A DNA stretch of 64,000 nucleotides from an uncultured Myxococcales bacterium (GCA_903936705.1 CAIZWN010000035.1:124001-188000), one strand, 5' to 3'. Numbered from the stretch's first letter, positions 23,864 through 33,537 are shown. Made by a program: numbers and translations. Notes: a model not told the origin generated them from the letters alone.

Positions 23864-26718
23864 GAGGTCACCGCCTGCAAGACATCCGCGCACCGGCCGC
23901 ACAGGTCGGGCGTCGTTTCCGTCGATCCCACGTCCATAGCGTAGTTCCAGCATCGGCCACAACGGGTACCAGCGATTCGTTCGACGGACACGTCAGCAGG
24001 TCCATCCACGCCAGGCAAATCATCGGCACGTTTGACGCAAACCCTTGATACTACGAACAACTCCGGCAAGGCCGCCTCGAATCGGCGCAAGACTGCGTCG
24101 AAAGTCCCGCCGGTCTTGACCGTCACGGTAACGAACGCCTCCAGTGGGTGGCCCAGCACCTTTGCAGCCCTCGCTTCCTCCAGTTTCTTCAGTACGACCG
24201 CGCGCACCTCGAGGAAGGAATCGATGTCACTTCGCAGATCCGGGTCATCCGGGAAATCGGTTGCCGCGGGGAAAGGCACCAGGAAGATCGAGTCCGGCGC
24301 GCCGTCCACCTTGTTAAGATGTGAATACGCCTCCTCGGCGGTAAACGACAGGATCGGCGCCATCAGCGACAACGTACCCTCAAGGATGCGTCGGACCGCG
24401 GTCTGGGCCGAACGCCGTTGCAGGCTGCCGGGTGCTGCGCAGTACAGGCGATCCTTGGTGACGTCCAGGTAGAACGCCGACAGATCGGTGATGAATAGGT
24501 CCATCAACGCACGAACGGCGGCGTGGAATTCGTAATCGTCGTAAGCCTGCCGCACCCGTGCAACAACCTGGCTGAACCGCGCCAGCATCCAGCGATCGAT
24601 GTCCAGCATCTGATCAACCGGCAGCGGGCCGGAGACCGGGTCCATGTCCGAGATCACGCCCAGCATGAACCGCCAAGTGTTGCGCACCTTCCGGTAGGCA
24701 TCGACCAGGCGCTTGAGGATCTCGTCCGACAGACGGATGTCATCCCGGTAGTCCTCGGCCGCCGTCCACAGTCGCAGCAGTTCGGCGCCGTTCACGTCCA
24801 TGATCTTCGCGGGATCGATGTAGTTGCCCTCTGACTTGGACAGCTTGCGGCCGGCGCCGTCCACGACGAAACCGTGTGTAAGCACGGCCTTGTATGGCGC
24901 CTGCCCACGCGTTCCAACCGAAGCCAGCAGCGATGACTGGAACCATCCGCGATGCTGGTCGCTGCCTTCCAGGTACAGATCCGTTCTGGGGTGAGGTTCG
25001 GCAAGGGTTGCAAGTCGCGCCTCGATCACGGCTGCGTACGACACTCCCGAATCGAACCATACGTCCAGGATGTCCTTGACCTTCTGCAGGTCGGTGGACC
25101 CGCACTTGCCGCACTTCCACCCATCCGGCAACAGTTCCGACAACGGCCGGTCAAACCAGGCGTCGGCCCCCTCGACCTCGAAGATTTTCGCGACATGATC
25201 GATCAGCACCTGGGACGTCTCGACATGGCCGCACGAGTCGCAGGAAGTGCCTACGATCGGCACACCCCAGTGGCGCTGGCGGCTGATGCACCAGTCGGGA
25301 CGAGACTTCAGCATGCCGCCGATGCGGTCGCGACCCCACGAGGGGATGAATTTCACGTCCTCGATCGCGGCATGCGCCCGCTGACGCATGGTCGCAGTAC
25401 CACCGTCATCTGCCGCAAGCTGCGGCTGAAGCGGTCGATCAACCTGAATGAACCACTGCGGAGTCGCCCGGAATATCACGGGATTCTTGGACCGCCAGCA
25501 GTGCGGGTACGAATGCGTGATCTTCACGGCGCCCAGCAGCGCCCCGTTCGCCTTCAGCAGCGCGATGACGTCGGCGTCGCAGTCGAAAACGTTACGACCA
25601 GCGAACTCGGGCACCTCGGACGTGAACCGCCCCTGGTGGTTGACTGGCGCGTAGGCAGGCAGGCCATAGCGCGCGCCCACAACAAAGTCATCCTCGCCGA
25701 AACCTGGCGCAGTGTGGACGCAGCCGGTACCCGAGTCCATCGTCACGTGTTCGCCGACGATCAGCAGGGATTCGCGGTCGATGAACGGGTGCCGACAGGC
25801 GGCACGATCAAGCGCGGACCCTGGGAACGTCGCGATAACCGTGCCTTCCGGGCGACCTATCGCCTTGTGAAACGCTGCAAGCAACGCCTCGGCCAGGACC
25901 CAGACATCACCATCGACGTCCTCGGCGACATAGGTCGCGTCGGGGTCGAACGCAATCGCCAGGTTCGACGGGATCGTCCACGGGGTTGTCGTCCAGATGA
26001 TGACGCCGCCATCGCGACCGGCCAGCGCTGGCACCTTCTGGCCCACCGACGGCATGAACGGGAAGCGCACGTAGATCGAGGGCGACGTGGCATCGCGATA
26101 CTCGACCTCGGCGTCGGCCAGCGCCGTTTCGCAGACGTGGCACCACAACACCGGCTTGCGGCCCTGATAGGCAGCGCCAGCGCCCACGAAGCGCCCGAAC
26201 TCGCGCAGGGTCAACGCCTCGTAATCATGGGACATTGTCAGGTACGGGTCGTCCCATGACGCGAACACGCCCAGGCGTTCGAACTCGGCCGCCTGTATGT
26301 CCACCCACTTGCGCGCGAAATCGCGACACTTGTGACGCAAGGCAGACGGATCACCACGCGCTGCTTCCCGACCGATCTCCTTTTCGACTGCGTGCTCGAT
26401 GGGCAGGCCGTGGCAATCCCAGCCGGGCCTGAACTCGGTGGGCTGCCCCGACAGGTTGCGCATCTTCACCACGATGTCCTTCAGGACCTTGTTCAGGATG
26501 TGACCGTGGTGAATGTGACCGTTCGCATATGGAGGGCCGTCATGGAAACAGAATGGCGCACCACCCCTGTCCGCTGCGGCCTTCCGCATCCGCGGATATA
26601 CCTGGCCCTTCTTCCAGAAGTCCAGGATCTGCATCTCCTTCTCGCGCAGGTTGGCCTTCATCGGAAACGACGTCACGGGAAGCCGCAACGTCGCCTTGTA
26701 ATCGTTTTGATCCGCCAC
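23860..26718 (-). CDS. ileS: Isoleucyl-tRNA synthetase
   Basis: 952 residues of a class I synthetase. The HIGH-type motif appears as PYANGHIHHGH and the KMSKS-type as GRKLSKSEGNY, with the editing domain between them (TTTPWTIPSNLAIAF). The C-terminal zinc-binding element shows CGRCWNYAMDVG and LCGRCADVL. GTG 26718 is chosen because GGAGG lies upstream at a seven-base distance; a longer frame to 26766 lacks family sequence. It is the first gene of a two-gene operon with lspA. No T-box or other leader structure was seen in the upstream DNA. Confidence 0.97.
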   Translation of the reverse strand: MADQNDYKATLRLPVTSFPMKANLREKEMQILDFWKKGQVYPRMRKAAADRGGAPFCFHDGPPYANGHIHHGHILNKVLKDIVVKMRNLSGQPTEFRPGWDCHGLPIEHAVEKEIGREAARGDPSALRHKCRDFARKWVDIQAAEFERLGVFASWDDPYLTMSHDYEALTLREFGRFVGAGAAYQGRKPVLWCHVCETALADAEVEYRDATSPSIYVRFPFMPSVGQKVPALAGRDGGVIIWTTTPWTIPSNLAIAFDPDATYVAEDVDGDVWVLAEALLAAFHKAIGRPEGTVIATFPGSALDRAACRHPFIDRESLLIVGEHVTMDSGTGCVHTAPGFGEDDFVVGARYGLPAYAPVNHQGRFTSEVPEFAGRNVFDCDADVIALLKANGALLGAVKITHSYPHCWRSKNPVIFRATPQWFIQVDRPLQPQLAADDGGTATMRQRAHAAIEDVKFIPSWGRDRIGGMLKSRPDWCISRQRHWGVPIVGTSCDSCGHVETSQVLIDHVAKIFEVEGADAWFDRPLSELLPDGWKCGKCGSTDLQKVKDILDVWFDSGVSYAAVIEARLATLAEPHPRTDLYLEGSDQHRGWFQSSLLASVGTRGQAPYKAVLTHGFVVDGAGRKLSKSEGNYIDPAKIMDVNGAELLRLWTAAEDYRDDIRLSDEILKRLVDAYRKVRNTWRFMLGVISDMDPVSGPLPVDQMLDIDRWMLARFSQVVARVRQAYDDYEFHAAVRALMDLFITDLSAFYLDVTKDRLYCAAPGSLQRRSAQTAVRRILEGTLSLMAPILSFTAEEAYSHLNKVDGAPDSIFLVPFPAATDFPDDPDLRSDIDSFLEVRAVVLKKLEEARAAKVLGHPLEAFVTVTVKTGGTFDAVLRRFEAALPELFVVSRVCVKRADDLPGVDGPADVSVERIAGTRCGRCWNYAMDVGSTETTPDLCGRCADVLQAVTS

Positions 26719-27090
26719 CAATAGCCTCCAATTCCACAGGAAAACCCCGGGGATCGTGCCCCACAAGCGGACGAATCGTCAAGTGCTACGCGGGGATCCA
26801 AATTTCGCGCTAGATTGCGGTGCAACTCGATATCGTTGATGAATCGGCCAGTTTGGCCGCGTCACCTAGTTCTCAATAGCCAAGGTAGACTGACGGCGCC
26901 GCCAGGACTATTGCTGCAATCTGTCGGAAATCCCGAATCTTGCAGGCTAAAATGCGCATGGCAATGAGAGATGCCGGCAGCATAGTGTGCCGTCTGGTCG
27001 CCCGTTTCCCGCGCCACGACCCTGGAACGGCCTGCTATAATGTCCACCGCATTTACGAAGTTTGGGGCTCGGCCCCCTGGAGAACCATCG
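26719..27090. other. Intergenic region between ileS and the sigma-factor operon
   Basis: 372 bases without a gene. It holds an extended -10 promoter for the plus-strand operon at 27033-27041 and a GC hairpin at 27064-27076. On the minus strand a TTGACG is a possible ileS -35 box, but no good -10 box follows. Confidence 0.55.
27033..27041 (+). promoter_or_regulatory. Extended -10 promoter of the ECF sigma operon
   Basis: TGCTATAAT gives a perfect TATAAT with the upstream TG of an extended -10 element; no matching -35 box is present. The transcript would start near 27048 and pass through the hairpin GGGGC-TCG-GCCCC (27064-27076) just before the ribosome binding site. Confidence 0.55.
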
Positions 27091-27768
27091 GTGCGATTCA
27101 CCGCCCCACCCATGGCGTTCATCATTATTTTGCTGGTGTTAAATCGAAACCGTTCGGGCGCCGTCTATAAGGAGGATCCGCGTTCCGACGAGGAGTTGTA
27201 TCGCCGGTACGCGAAAGGGGATGGGCGGGCCTTCCGGGCACTGTTGAATCGCCACGGTGGGGCCGTCCACGGGTACCTGACGAAGTTCATCGGGGACGCC
27301 GAGATGGCGACTGATCTGACCCAGGACGTATTCATGAGGGTGATCTCGGCGGCCGAGGACTTTCGCGGCGAGGCCAGTTTCCGTACGTTCCTGTTCCGGG
27401 TAATGCGCAACGTCGCCACCGACTCGCTGCGGTCACGGATCCATCGGCCCGATGGCAACGCCTGTTCACTGGACGACCCGGGCCGGCCGGACCAATCCGG
27501 TCCAGCCCTGGTGGAGAAAATGGCCGGATCGGTCGTGCCGGTGGACCACAAGACCTTCTCGGGCGAGCTGTCACAAGCCCTTGAGTCCGGGCTGGCCGGA
27601 TTGCCGCCCGAGCAACGCGAGACGTTCCTGCTGCGCGAGGTGGAAGGCCTGCGATTCCCCGAGATCGCCACGATCCTGGGCGTGAACGAAAGCACGGTGA
27701 AGAGCCGGATGCTTTACGCGGTAAGAAGCCTGCGCCAGTCCTTGGCCGGCTTCGGGGGGCTGCCATGA
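27091..27768 (+). CDS. ECF-type RNA polymerase sigma factor
   Basis: About 225 residues. Region 2 is clear (YRRYAKGDGRAFRALL, ATDLTQDVFMRVI, ASFRTFLFRVMRNVATDSLR), and region 4 follows (LPPEQRETFLLREVEGLRFP with the helix-turn-helix IATILGVNESTVKSRMLYAV). The start is uncertain: GTG 27091 has GGAG eight bases upstream, while ATG 27112 is an alternative; both leave an odd hydrophobic AFIIILLVLN lead. The stop overlaps the anti-sigma gene by four bases. The system probably controls its own operon and envelope genes, but the promoter seen here is of housekeeping type. Confidence 0.92.
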   Translation: MRFTAPPMAFIIILLVLNRNRSGAVYKEDPRSDEELYRRYAKGDGRAFRALLNRHGGAVHGYLTKFIGDAEMATDLTQDVFMRVISAAEDFRGEASFRTFLFRVMRNVATDSLRSRIHRPDGNACSLDDPGRPDQSGPALVEKMAGSVVPVDHKTFSGELSQALESGLAGLPPEQRETFLLREVEGLRFPEIATILGVNESTVKSRMLYAVRSLRQSLAGFGGLP

Positions 27769-28910
27769 CAAACCAGCAGGCCCGCGACCGACTGTTCGAA
27801 TACGCGTACGGCGAGATGTCGCCGCAGGATGCCGTTGCGTTCGAGGCTGCCCTGCGCGAAGACCCCGATCTTCGGGCGGACCTTGATGCCGTATCGGTAG
27901 TCCGTCGTGCGGCAGCCGGGTTGAAGGACCATGAACTCCCATTGGCGGCCCACAGGAACATCCTGGCGGCAGCACGGCGGGCGACGCGTCAAAGAGCCAT
28001 GGCCCGACCGTGGGAGGCATTGCAGAGATTCCTCCTTTCCCCATCCTTCCTGGGGGCCACGGCGATTATTGCGGCTGTCGTGGTAGGCGCACACCTGATC
28101 CCGCTGCAGGAGATCGACGACCCGTGGACCCGCGCGGACCGTGAACAGAGGGCAGCGGCACTGGCTCCGGCAGAATCCGCCTTGATGGCTGCCGCATCTG
28201 TCGAGCCGGTCCCTGTGGCAGCGGCCCCTTCCCAACGCGCCCAGGAAGCCGGCGAAGCACTGGTGCAAGATGCCAGGGGCAGGGCTGGTGGCACGACGGC
28301 GACGGCGACGGCGACCGCGGCTTCGACACCGGACCGTGTTCATGTTGAATCGCGCCAGGCACGAAAGGAACTGGTCGGCCAGGCGTCTGGACAGGTCGCG
28401 GCAAAGCCAAGGGCCGCGAAAGGACCGGCATCGATTGCGCCGGCAGCCGCGTCGCTTCGGATGCTGTCTGACGAATCAATAGGCTTCGAAGCCGCCGGGT
28501 CAGGGTTCGTTCAGGAAGACGCAAAGCGATCGAAGGCTGAAGTTCGCCGGTTCGCGGCGCCTGCCGCCTCCCCTCCCATGCCCGAGCCGATGCCCGAGGC
28601 CGAACTTGCCAACGAGCCCCCAGCCCCCCCAGCCATGGCCAAGGTCGCCCGGAATGTACGGGCGGACGCAGCGGGCCTTCTGAAAGAGGCGCGAGACGAG
28701 CGTGCGGCGGGGCGCTTGCCCGATGCCCTGGCCTTGTGCCGCGCAGCGCTGGCGGCAGGGCCTTCCGATAATCTGCTGGCCGACATACTTGCCGAGGCGG
28801 CACAGCTTGCCCTGGCAATTTCCCGCCACGACGAGGCCGAGGGATACCTGACCCGCCTGGAACGCCTGCCCGGAGGCGCTGACAGGGCCGGGAAAATCCG
28901 CTTGAAGTAG
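27765..28910 (+). CDS. Membrane anti-sigma factor with TPR-like C-terminus
   Basis: 381 residues. The first 80 have the layout of an anti-sigma domain (RDRLFEYAYGEMSPQDAVAF, then EAALREDPDLRADLDAV), lacking the zinc-binding HCC residues of ZAS proteins. One membrane helix lies near 92-108 (SPSFLGATAIIAAVVVGAHL). The periplasmic part has a long Ala/Pro-rich low-complexity region and ends in helical repeats (LLKEARDERAAGRLPDALAL, LCRAALAAGPSDNLLADILA) typical of TPR. The gene overlaps the sigma gene by four bases. It would hold the sigma factor at the membrane until a periplasmic signal arrives; the TPR could be the sensing part. Confidence 0.82.
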   Translation: MTNQQARDRLFEYAYGEMSPQDAVAFEAALREDPDLRADLDAVSVVRRAAAGLKDHELPLAAHRNILAAARRATRQRAMARPWEALQRFLLSPSFLGATAIIAAVVVGAHLIPLQEIDDPWTRADREQRAAALAPAESALMAAASVEPVPVAAAPSQRAQEAGEALVQDARGRAGGTTATATATAASTPDRVHVESRQARKELVGQASGQVAAKPRAAKGPASIAPAAASLRMLSDESIGFEAAGSGFVQEDAKRSKAEVRRFAAPAASPPMPEPMPEAELANEPPAPPAMAKVARNVRADAAGLLKEARDERAAGRLPDALALCRAALAAGPSDNLLADILAEAAQLALAISRHDEAEGYLTRLERLPGGADRAGKIRLK

Positions 28911-28991
28911 ATTTATTTTCTCCCCGTAAATCGATTTGGTTTGGCCTCCGTCTAATGGTGGGTCGTTCTCACTGAAAGACAGGAGGTTCTT

Positions 28992-31685
28992 ATGAACGCC
29001 ACGACCAGGCAGAACCCAGTTCGATGCGCACCTCGCCTTTCCGCCAGCCGGCTTTTCGTCCTTGCCGGCACCACCATCGCCACGGCACTGATCCTTCTTG
29101 CTTCGCGCGCTGCACCAGCCGTTCAGGCGGCCCAATCGACTCCGGGAACCGGCGCCCTTGTCGGTCGCGACGAATCGGGGCACACGATCGACTTCCCTCT
29201 GAAGCACACCGACGTGCAGATCGATGTCTCGGGTTTCCTGGCTCGCGCCCAGGTCACGCAGGAATTCACCAATCCCTATAACCGACGGATCGAGGCCGTG
29301 TACGTCTTTCCGCTTCCCGAAAACGCGGCGGTGGACGACATGGTCATGAAGGTCGGGACACGAACCATCCGCGGCGTCATCCGCGAGCGTGGAGAGGCGC
29401 GGCAGGTCTACGAGCAGGCCCGAGCCAACGGCCAGACCGCCGCCCTGCTGGAGCAGGAACGCCCGAACATCTTCACGCAGTCGGTAGCCAACCTGCTGCC
29501 AGGCGACGACGTGAAGATCACCCTGACCTACGTGCAGACAATCAAGTACGAGGCCGGGACACTGTCACTGTCGTTCCCGATGGTCGTGGGCCCGCGCTAT
29601 ATTCCGGGCCACGTGACCACGCCTGACGGTGACGCGATCCCGGTCGATGATCGGGCCTCGGTCGTTCCCGACGCCGACTGCATCACCCCGCCGGTCCTGC
29701 GCCCCGGTACGCGATCGGGCCATGACGTCTCGCTGTCGGTCCACCTGGATGCCGGCGTGCCATACACCGATCTGCGATCAAAGTCCCACGAAATCCAGGA
29801 CCGGCGCATCGGGCCGAACGAGGCCGAGGTCCGCCTGGCCGCGAGCGACGGCATCCCGAACCGTGACTTCGTCCTCCAGTGGGACGTGCGCCCGGACCAT
29901 GTTGCTGCAGGCGTTCTGGCCCACCGTACCCAGGCCGACGGCTTCGTGACGCTGATGCTGGTCCCATCGCCCTCCCCGCGCGATGCCGACGTCACCCCCA
30001 AGGAAGTGGTCTTTGTGCTGGACTGCTCGGGCTCGATGTCCGGCGCCCCAATCGAAGCCGCAAAGTCCCTGGTTCGCCACGCGCTGGGCAACCTGAACCG
30101 GGACGACACATTCAAGATCCTGTCGTTCTCGATGTCGGCATCCGGCCTGTCGCCGAACGCACTGCGAAACACCCCCGAAAACATCGCGCGCGGCCTGGCC
30201 TATCTGAACGGGCTCCAGGGCGAGGGTGGCACCGAGATGATCACCGGCGTTCGGGCGGCGCTGTCGGGCGGTGGAGATCCGCGACGCCTGCGCGTGGTGC
30301 TGTTCCTGACCGACGGGTATATCGGCAACGAGACCGAGATCCTGTCGGCCGTACGTGACCACGTAGGCGACACGCGGCTGTATTCGCTGGGCGTCGGCAC
30401 TGCAGTAAACCGCTACCTGCTGGAAAACCTGGCCCAGGAGGGTCGCGGCCAGGTCCTGTACATCCAGCCCGGCGAGAATCCGACCGCGGCCGTAGCCAGG
30501 TTCTACGACCAGGTCCGTAGCCCCGTCCTGACCAACATCGCAATCGACTGGAACGGACTCGAGGTCCAGCAGGCGTACCCGGCCAATCCAACGGACCTGT
30601 TTGCCGGCCACCCGCTGCAGGTAACAGCGCGCTACCATGCCGCCGGCGATGCAACCATCCACGTGACAGGTCGCATCGCGGGTGAACGCGTTTCGATCCC
30701 GGTTCAGGTGTCGCTGCCTGCCCGCGAGACCAGGAACCCGGCACTGAAAAGCCTGTGGGCGCGCCAGGCCATCGACGAGCTGATGCGCAAGATGCTGCAA
30801 GGGGAAATCCCCGAGATCGTCAAGGAGATCATTCGCATCTCGGTCGCGAACCGCGTGATGTCACGCTACACAGCCTTCGTGGCAGTAGAGGAAAAGACTC
30901 GGACCGACGAGAAGGGCGCCCCGACAAGAATCGAGGTACCGGTCGAGATGCCAAAGGACGTTTCCTTCGAAGGTGTTTTCGGCGAGGACTCCGTCGAGGT
31001 GGGCCTGGCGGCCCCGCAGGCGGCCGCGATGATGGCCACAGCCAAGGCCAAGCGCAGCATACGGTCGTTTGGTTTCAGCGCATCGGCCCCGCCGGCCCCT
31101 GCATCCGCCGCGGCCACCTATGCCGGTTCGTTCGCGGTGTCCGGCAGGAACGCGGGCGCAGCCGCTTCCGGCGCAACCAGATCGGCGCAATCCTCGGGAT
31201 ACGGTGGAGGAAGCGCTGTCGGCAGCCTGGCCGATGGGCAGGTCGCCAGGATGAAGGATTCCGGTACCTCTTCGTCGGCGATGGCTGATGCCGAGGGGAC
31301 AAGCCACAAGGAACCAGGTCTGCGCCCCCTGGCAGGCGACAACAGGCCCGTGGCCGTTGAAAAAAAGGAATCGTCCGACACAAAAGCCGGACCCACGGTC
31401 GAAGTCCGAGTGTCAAAGGGCATTGCCGGACCTGCGATGCACGCCTTCAAGTCCAGGGTTTGGGTCACGATGAAGGCGCTTGCAGCCAACCTGGCCGGGA
31501 TCACGACAACCTTGCGCGTAGCCGCAGACAACCAGGGACGACTGCGCGTGACAGCAATAGAGGGCCTTGACCGCGAACCCGCCAAGCGTGACCGGATCCG
31601 CAGGGCACTGCAGGCCCTGAACCTGTGGCAGCCCTCGGCGGCAGCCGGCGCGACTGGCACCGCGGAACTGGTCGTTGCTTTCTGA
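28992..31685 (+). CDS. Exported VIT and von Willebrand A domain protein
   Basis: 897 residues with an N-terminal signal or anchor (about 20-45). The VIT domain (about 60-190) includes VTQEFTNPYNRRIEAVYVFP, followed by IRGVIRERGEARQVYEQA. The vWA domain begins near residue 335 with EVVFVLDCSGSMSG, a complete MIDAS DxSxS motif. After it come a linker (EIPEIVKEIIRISVANRVMS), a Gly/Ser/Ala-rich stretch and a C-terminal 100-residue domain ending LWQPSAAAGATGTAELVVAF. AGGAGG lies just before the ATG. Located 81 bases after the anti-sigma gene, it is the likely effector or sensor partner of the sigma system at the cell surface. Confidence 0.9.
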   Translation: MNATTRQNPVRCAPRLSASRLFVLAGTTIATALILLASRAAPAVQAAQSTPGTGALVGRDESGHTIDFPLKHTDVQIDVSGFLARAQVTQEFTNPYNRRIEAVYVFPLPENAAVDDMVMKVGTRTIRGVIRERGEARQVYEQARANGQTAALLEQERPNIFTQSVANLLPGDDVKITLTYVQTIKYEAGTLSLSFPMVVGPRYIPGHVTTPDGDAIPVDDRASVVPDADCITPPVLRPGTRSGHDVSLSVHLDAGVPYTDLRSKSHEIQDRRIGPNEAEVRLAASDGIPNRDFVLQWDVRPDHVAAGVLAHRTQADGFVTLMLVPSPSPRDADVTPKEVVFVLDCSGSMSGAPIEAAKSLVRHALGNLNRDDTFKILSFSMSASGLSPNALRNTPENIARGLAYLNGLQGEGGTEMITGVRAALSGGGDPRRLRVVLFLTDGYIGNETEILSAVRDHVGDTRLYSLGVGTAVNRYLLENLAQEGRGQVLYIQPGENPTAAVARFYDQVRSPVLTNIAIDWNGLEVQQAYPANPTDLFAGHPLQVTARYHAAGDATIHVTGRIAGERVSIPVQVSLPARETRNPALKSLWARQAIDELMRKMLQGEIPEIVKEIIRISVANRVMSRYTAFVAVEEKTRTDEKGAPTRIEVPVEMPKDVSFEGVFGEDSVEVGLAAPQAAAMMATAKAKRSIRSFGFSASAPPAPASAAATYAGSFAVSGRNAGAAASGATRSAQSSGYGGGSAVGSLADGQVARMKDSGTSSSAMADAEGTSHKEPGLRPLAGDNRPVAVEKKESSDTKAGPTVEVRVSKGIAGPAMHAFKSRVWVTMKALAANLAGITTTLRVAADNQGRLRVTAIEGLDREPAKRDRIRRALQALNLWQPSAAAGATGTAELVVAF

Positions 31686-31815
31686 ATCCTCAAGATCCTG
31701 CAGGTAACTTGAAGCACATCGACGAAGCCGATGTTCAGCAGACTGCGCTGCCGACCTCTTCAATCCGCAATCGATCGCATGACGTTACCTGTACTTTCCT
31801 GGCCACGATCACGCG

Positions 31816-32994
31816 CTATTCAGCCTGGTGCAGGACCGGATCGACAGCCAACTCCGTGTCCGGACGCAAGGCCCGCAGAAACCGCTCGCACGGCAGGCAG
31901 CGGATCCCGTCGAGGTCAAGCGACTCGGTCCCGCGGTACAGCAGAATCTGCGTAGACGTCGGGTAGTCTTCGCGAAATGCACGCAGCCCTCGCAAGTCCT
32001 CGGGCCGAACCCGGGTCGTGTTCTTCACCTCGATCGCGCAAAACGTCAAAGGCCCGTACACAACGAAGTCCACTTCATTGCCCGAGGCGGTCCTCCAGAA
32101 CGAGAGGGTGTCGTCCCCCCCACGATAGGCACACCAGGCGCGCAGATGCTGCGCAACCAAACCTTCCAGGGCTGGACCCTCCACATCGCCGGGTCGATCC
32201 AGAGGGCCGGTTCTACGCAGACTGCGATACACGCCAGCATCGAACAGGAAAAACTTCGGATGGCTGGACAGTACCCGGCGAGCCTGGCGCGAGAACACAG
32301 GTACCAGCCAGGCAAGCAAGAGATCCTCCAGGACCCCGAGGTAGCCCTCGACCACCTTGCGTTCGACCTGGCACTCCCGAGCAACGTTCGCCACGTTCAG
32401 GACCCCGCCGTGCGAGAAGGCCACGGCCTCCAGGAAACGCGCGAAGCCGCCCAGATTACGGACCAGGCCTTCCGTCTGGACCTCCTCCCTCAAGTACAGT
32501 GCGACATATCCCCTCAGCACCTCGGCGGGCGCTCCGGACCCGACCACCAATGGCACCAGCCCAAATTGGAGAGCCTCGTCCAGCCGGAAGCTTTCACCGA
32601 GTTCCGCTGCGACAAACGGGTGCGCCGTGCGCAGCACCGCCCGACCCCCCAGCAGGTTTACACCCGACCGCTTCAACTTGCGGGCGCTGGACCCGGTCAG
32701 GATGAACCGCCGGGTGGGCGCCTCCTCAATAAGCAAGTGGACCGTTGACAGCACCGCAGGGACCCGCTGGACTTCGTCCACGATTATCGTGGCGTCAAGG
32801 GGGCTGGCCCGGACAACCTCGGCCAGGTGTTCGGGCCGCGCCTGGTATGTCCGCCAGGTCTCCTCGTCCAGAAAATCGACCCTCAACGCCTCCGGGAAGG
32901 CCCGGCGCAACCACGACGACTTGCCTGTGCCGCGGGGGCCGAACAGGAAAAAATTGGAGGAAGGTGCCTGGAGAAATCTAGGGACAAATTCCAT
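31816..32994 (-). CDS. AAA ATPase with DUF4143 domain
   Basis: About 392 residues. The N-terminal ATPase has Walker A FLFGPRGTGKSSWL and Walker B ATIIVDEVQRVP, followed by the sensor FILTGSSARKLKRSG. The C-terminal half is DUF4143 with a restriction-endonuclease-like end (SGNEVDFVVYG, CAIEVKNTTRVR). Such ATPases are widespread accessory genes, and no partner gene is linked here. ATG 32994 starts immediately before the family region; the frame continues to 33087 without useful sequence. The function of the family is not settled. Confidence 0.9.
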   Translation of the reverse strand: MEFVPRFLQAPSSNFFLFGPRGTGKSSWLRRAFPEALRVDFLDEETWRTYQARPEHLAEVVRASPLDATIIVDEVQRVPAVLSTVHLLIEEAPTRRFILTGSSARKLKRSGVNLLGGRAVLRTAHPFVAAELGESFRLDEALQFGLVPLVVGSGAPAEVLRGYVALYLREEVQTEGLVRNLGGFARFLEAVAFSHGGVLNVANVARECQVERKVVEGYLGVLEDLLLAWLVPVFSRQARRVLSSHPKFFLFDAGVYRSLRRTGPLDRPGDVEGPALEGLVAQHLRAWCAYRGGDDTLSFWRTASGNEVDFVVYGPLTFCAIEVKNTTRVRPEDLRGLRAFREDYPTSTQILLYRGTESLDLDGIRCLPCERFLRALRPDTELAVDPVLHQAE

Positions 32995-33116
32995 TTCTGG
33001 TCCAAAAAAGGAAACTTGCGACCCAAATATAGCGCATCTCGGCGGAAACGCAACGACGACCAAGCGCTTCAACAAACCAACAGGCAACTGGCCGTTTGTC
33101 TATGAAAAACGTGAGG

Positions 33117-33189
33117 CGCGCCCGGAGGGACTCGAACCCCCAACCGTCGGATCCGAAGTCCGATGCTCTGTCCATTGAGCCACGGGCGC
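33117..33189 (-). tRNA. tRNA-Arg (TCG anticodon, reads CGA)
   Basis: A 73-base cloverleaf on the minus strand: acceptor GCGCCCG/CGGGCGC, D stem GCTC/GAGC, anticodon arm TCGGA-CTTCGGA-TCCGA, and a T arm with TTCGAGT loop. Discriminator G; CCA is not encoded. Third gene of the tRNA cluster. Confidence 0.95.
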
Positions 33190-33241
33190 CGGGTACAAAG
33201 GGACATCAAGGCGGTGGGCCGGGACGCCGAAGCCCCGGAAC

Positions 33242-33317
33242 TGGGGTGCCTGGAGGGATTTGAACCCACGACCACTGGAGCCACAATCCAGCGCTCTACC
33301 CCTGAGCTACAGGCACC
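33242..33317 (-). tRNA. tRNA-His (GTG anticodon), CCA encoded
   Basis: The extra G at position -1 pairs with C73, as expected for tRNA-His. The anticodon arm is CTGGA-TTGTGGC-TCCAG and the T loop TTCAAAT. The minus strand reads CCA directly after C73 (33244-33242), unlike the other tRNA genes in this window. Confidence 0.95.
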
Positions 33318-33369
33318 ATTGAAGGGTGATCACCCCCACCCCGGCTAAAAAGCAGGGCGGAATAACGGG

Positions 33370-33444
33370 TACGCCTGAGAGGATTCGAACCTCCGACCGG
33401 CGGATTAGAAGTCCGCTGCTCTGTCCTGGCTGAGCTACAGGCGC
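33370..33444 (-). tRNA. tRNA-Arg (TCT anticodon, reads AGA)
   Basis: A 75-base cloverleaf: acceptor GCGCCTG/CAGGCGT with a G-T first pair, a longer D loop, anticodon arm GCGGA-CTTCTAA-TCCGC, and T loop TTCGAAT. Discriminator A, no encoded CCA. It is the promoter-proximal gene of the cluster. Confidence 0.94.
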
Positions 33445-33508
33445 GCAGAGAACGTCCGCCAAACCGGCGACCACCAACCTCGTGTCCAAAGAACAAAAAA
33501 GCGAAGGG

Positions 33509-33537
33509 ATTATCCGGGAGGGTCCCGTGACTGTCAA
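33509..33537 (-). promoter_or_regulatory. Near-consensus sigma-70 promoter of the tRNA cluster
   Basis: On the minus strand TTGACA (33537-33532), exactly 17 bases, then GATAAT (33514-33509). Transcription would start near 33502, some 58 bases before tRNA-Arg(TCT). One of the best promoters visible in the window, as expected for stable RNA. Confidence 0.8.

Noticed and set aside
24952-26259. Long frame antisense to ileS
   Set aside because: ileS is certain from its HIGH, KLSKS and zinc motifs; the antisense frame is a shadow.
26719-26830. T-box leader before ileS
   Set aside because: No T-box consensus or antiterminator/terminator pair was found upstream of the start; the leader is short.
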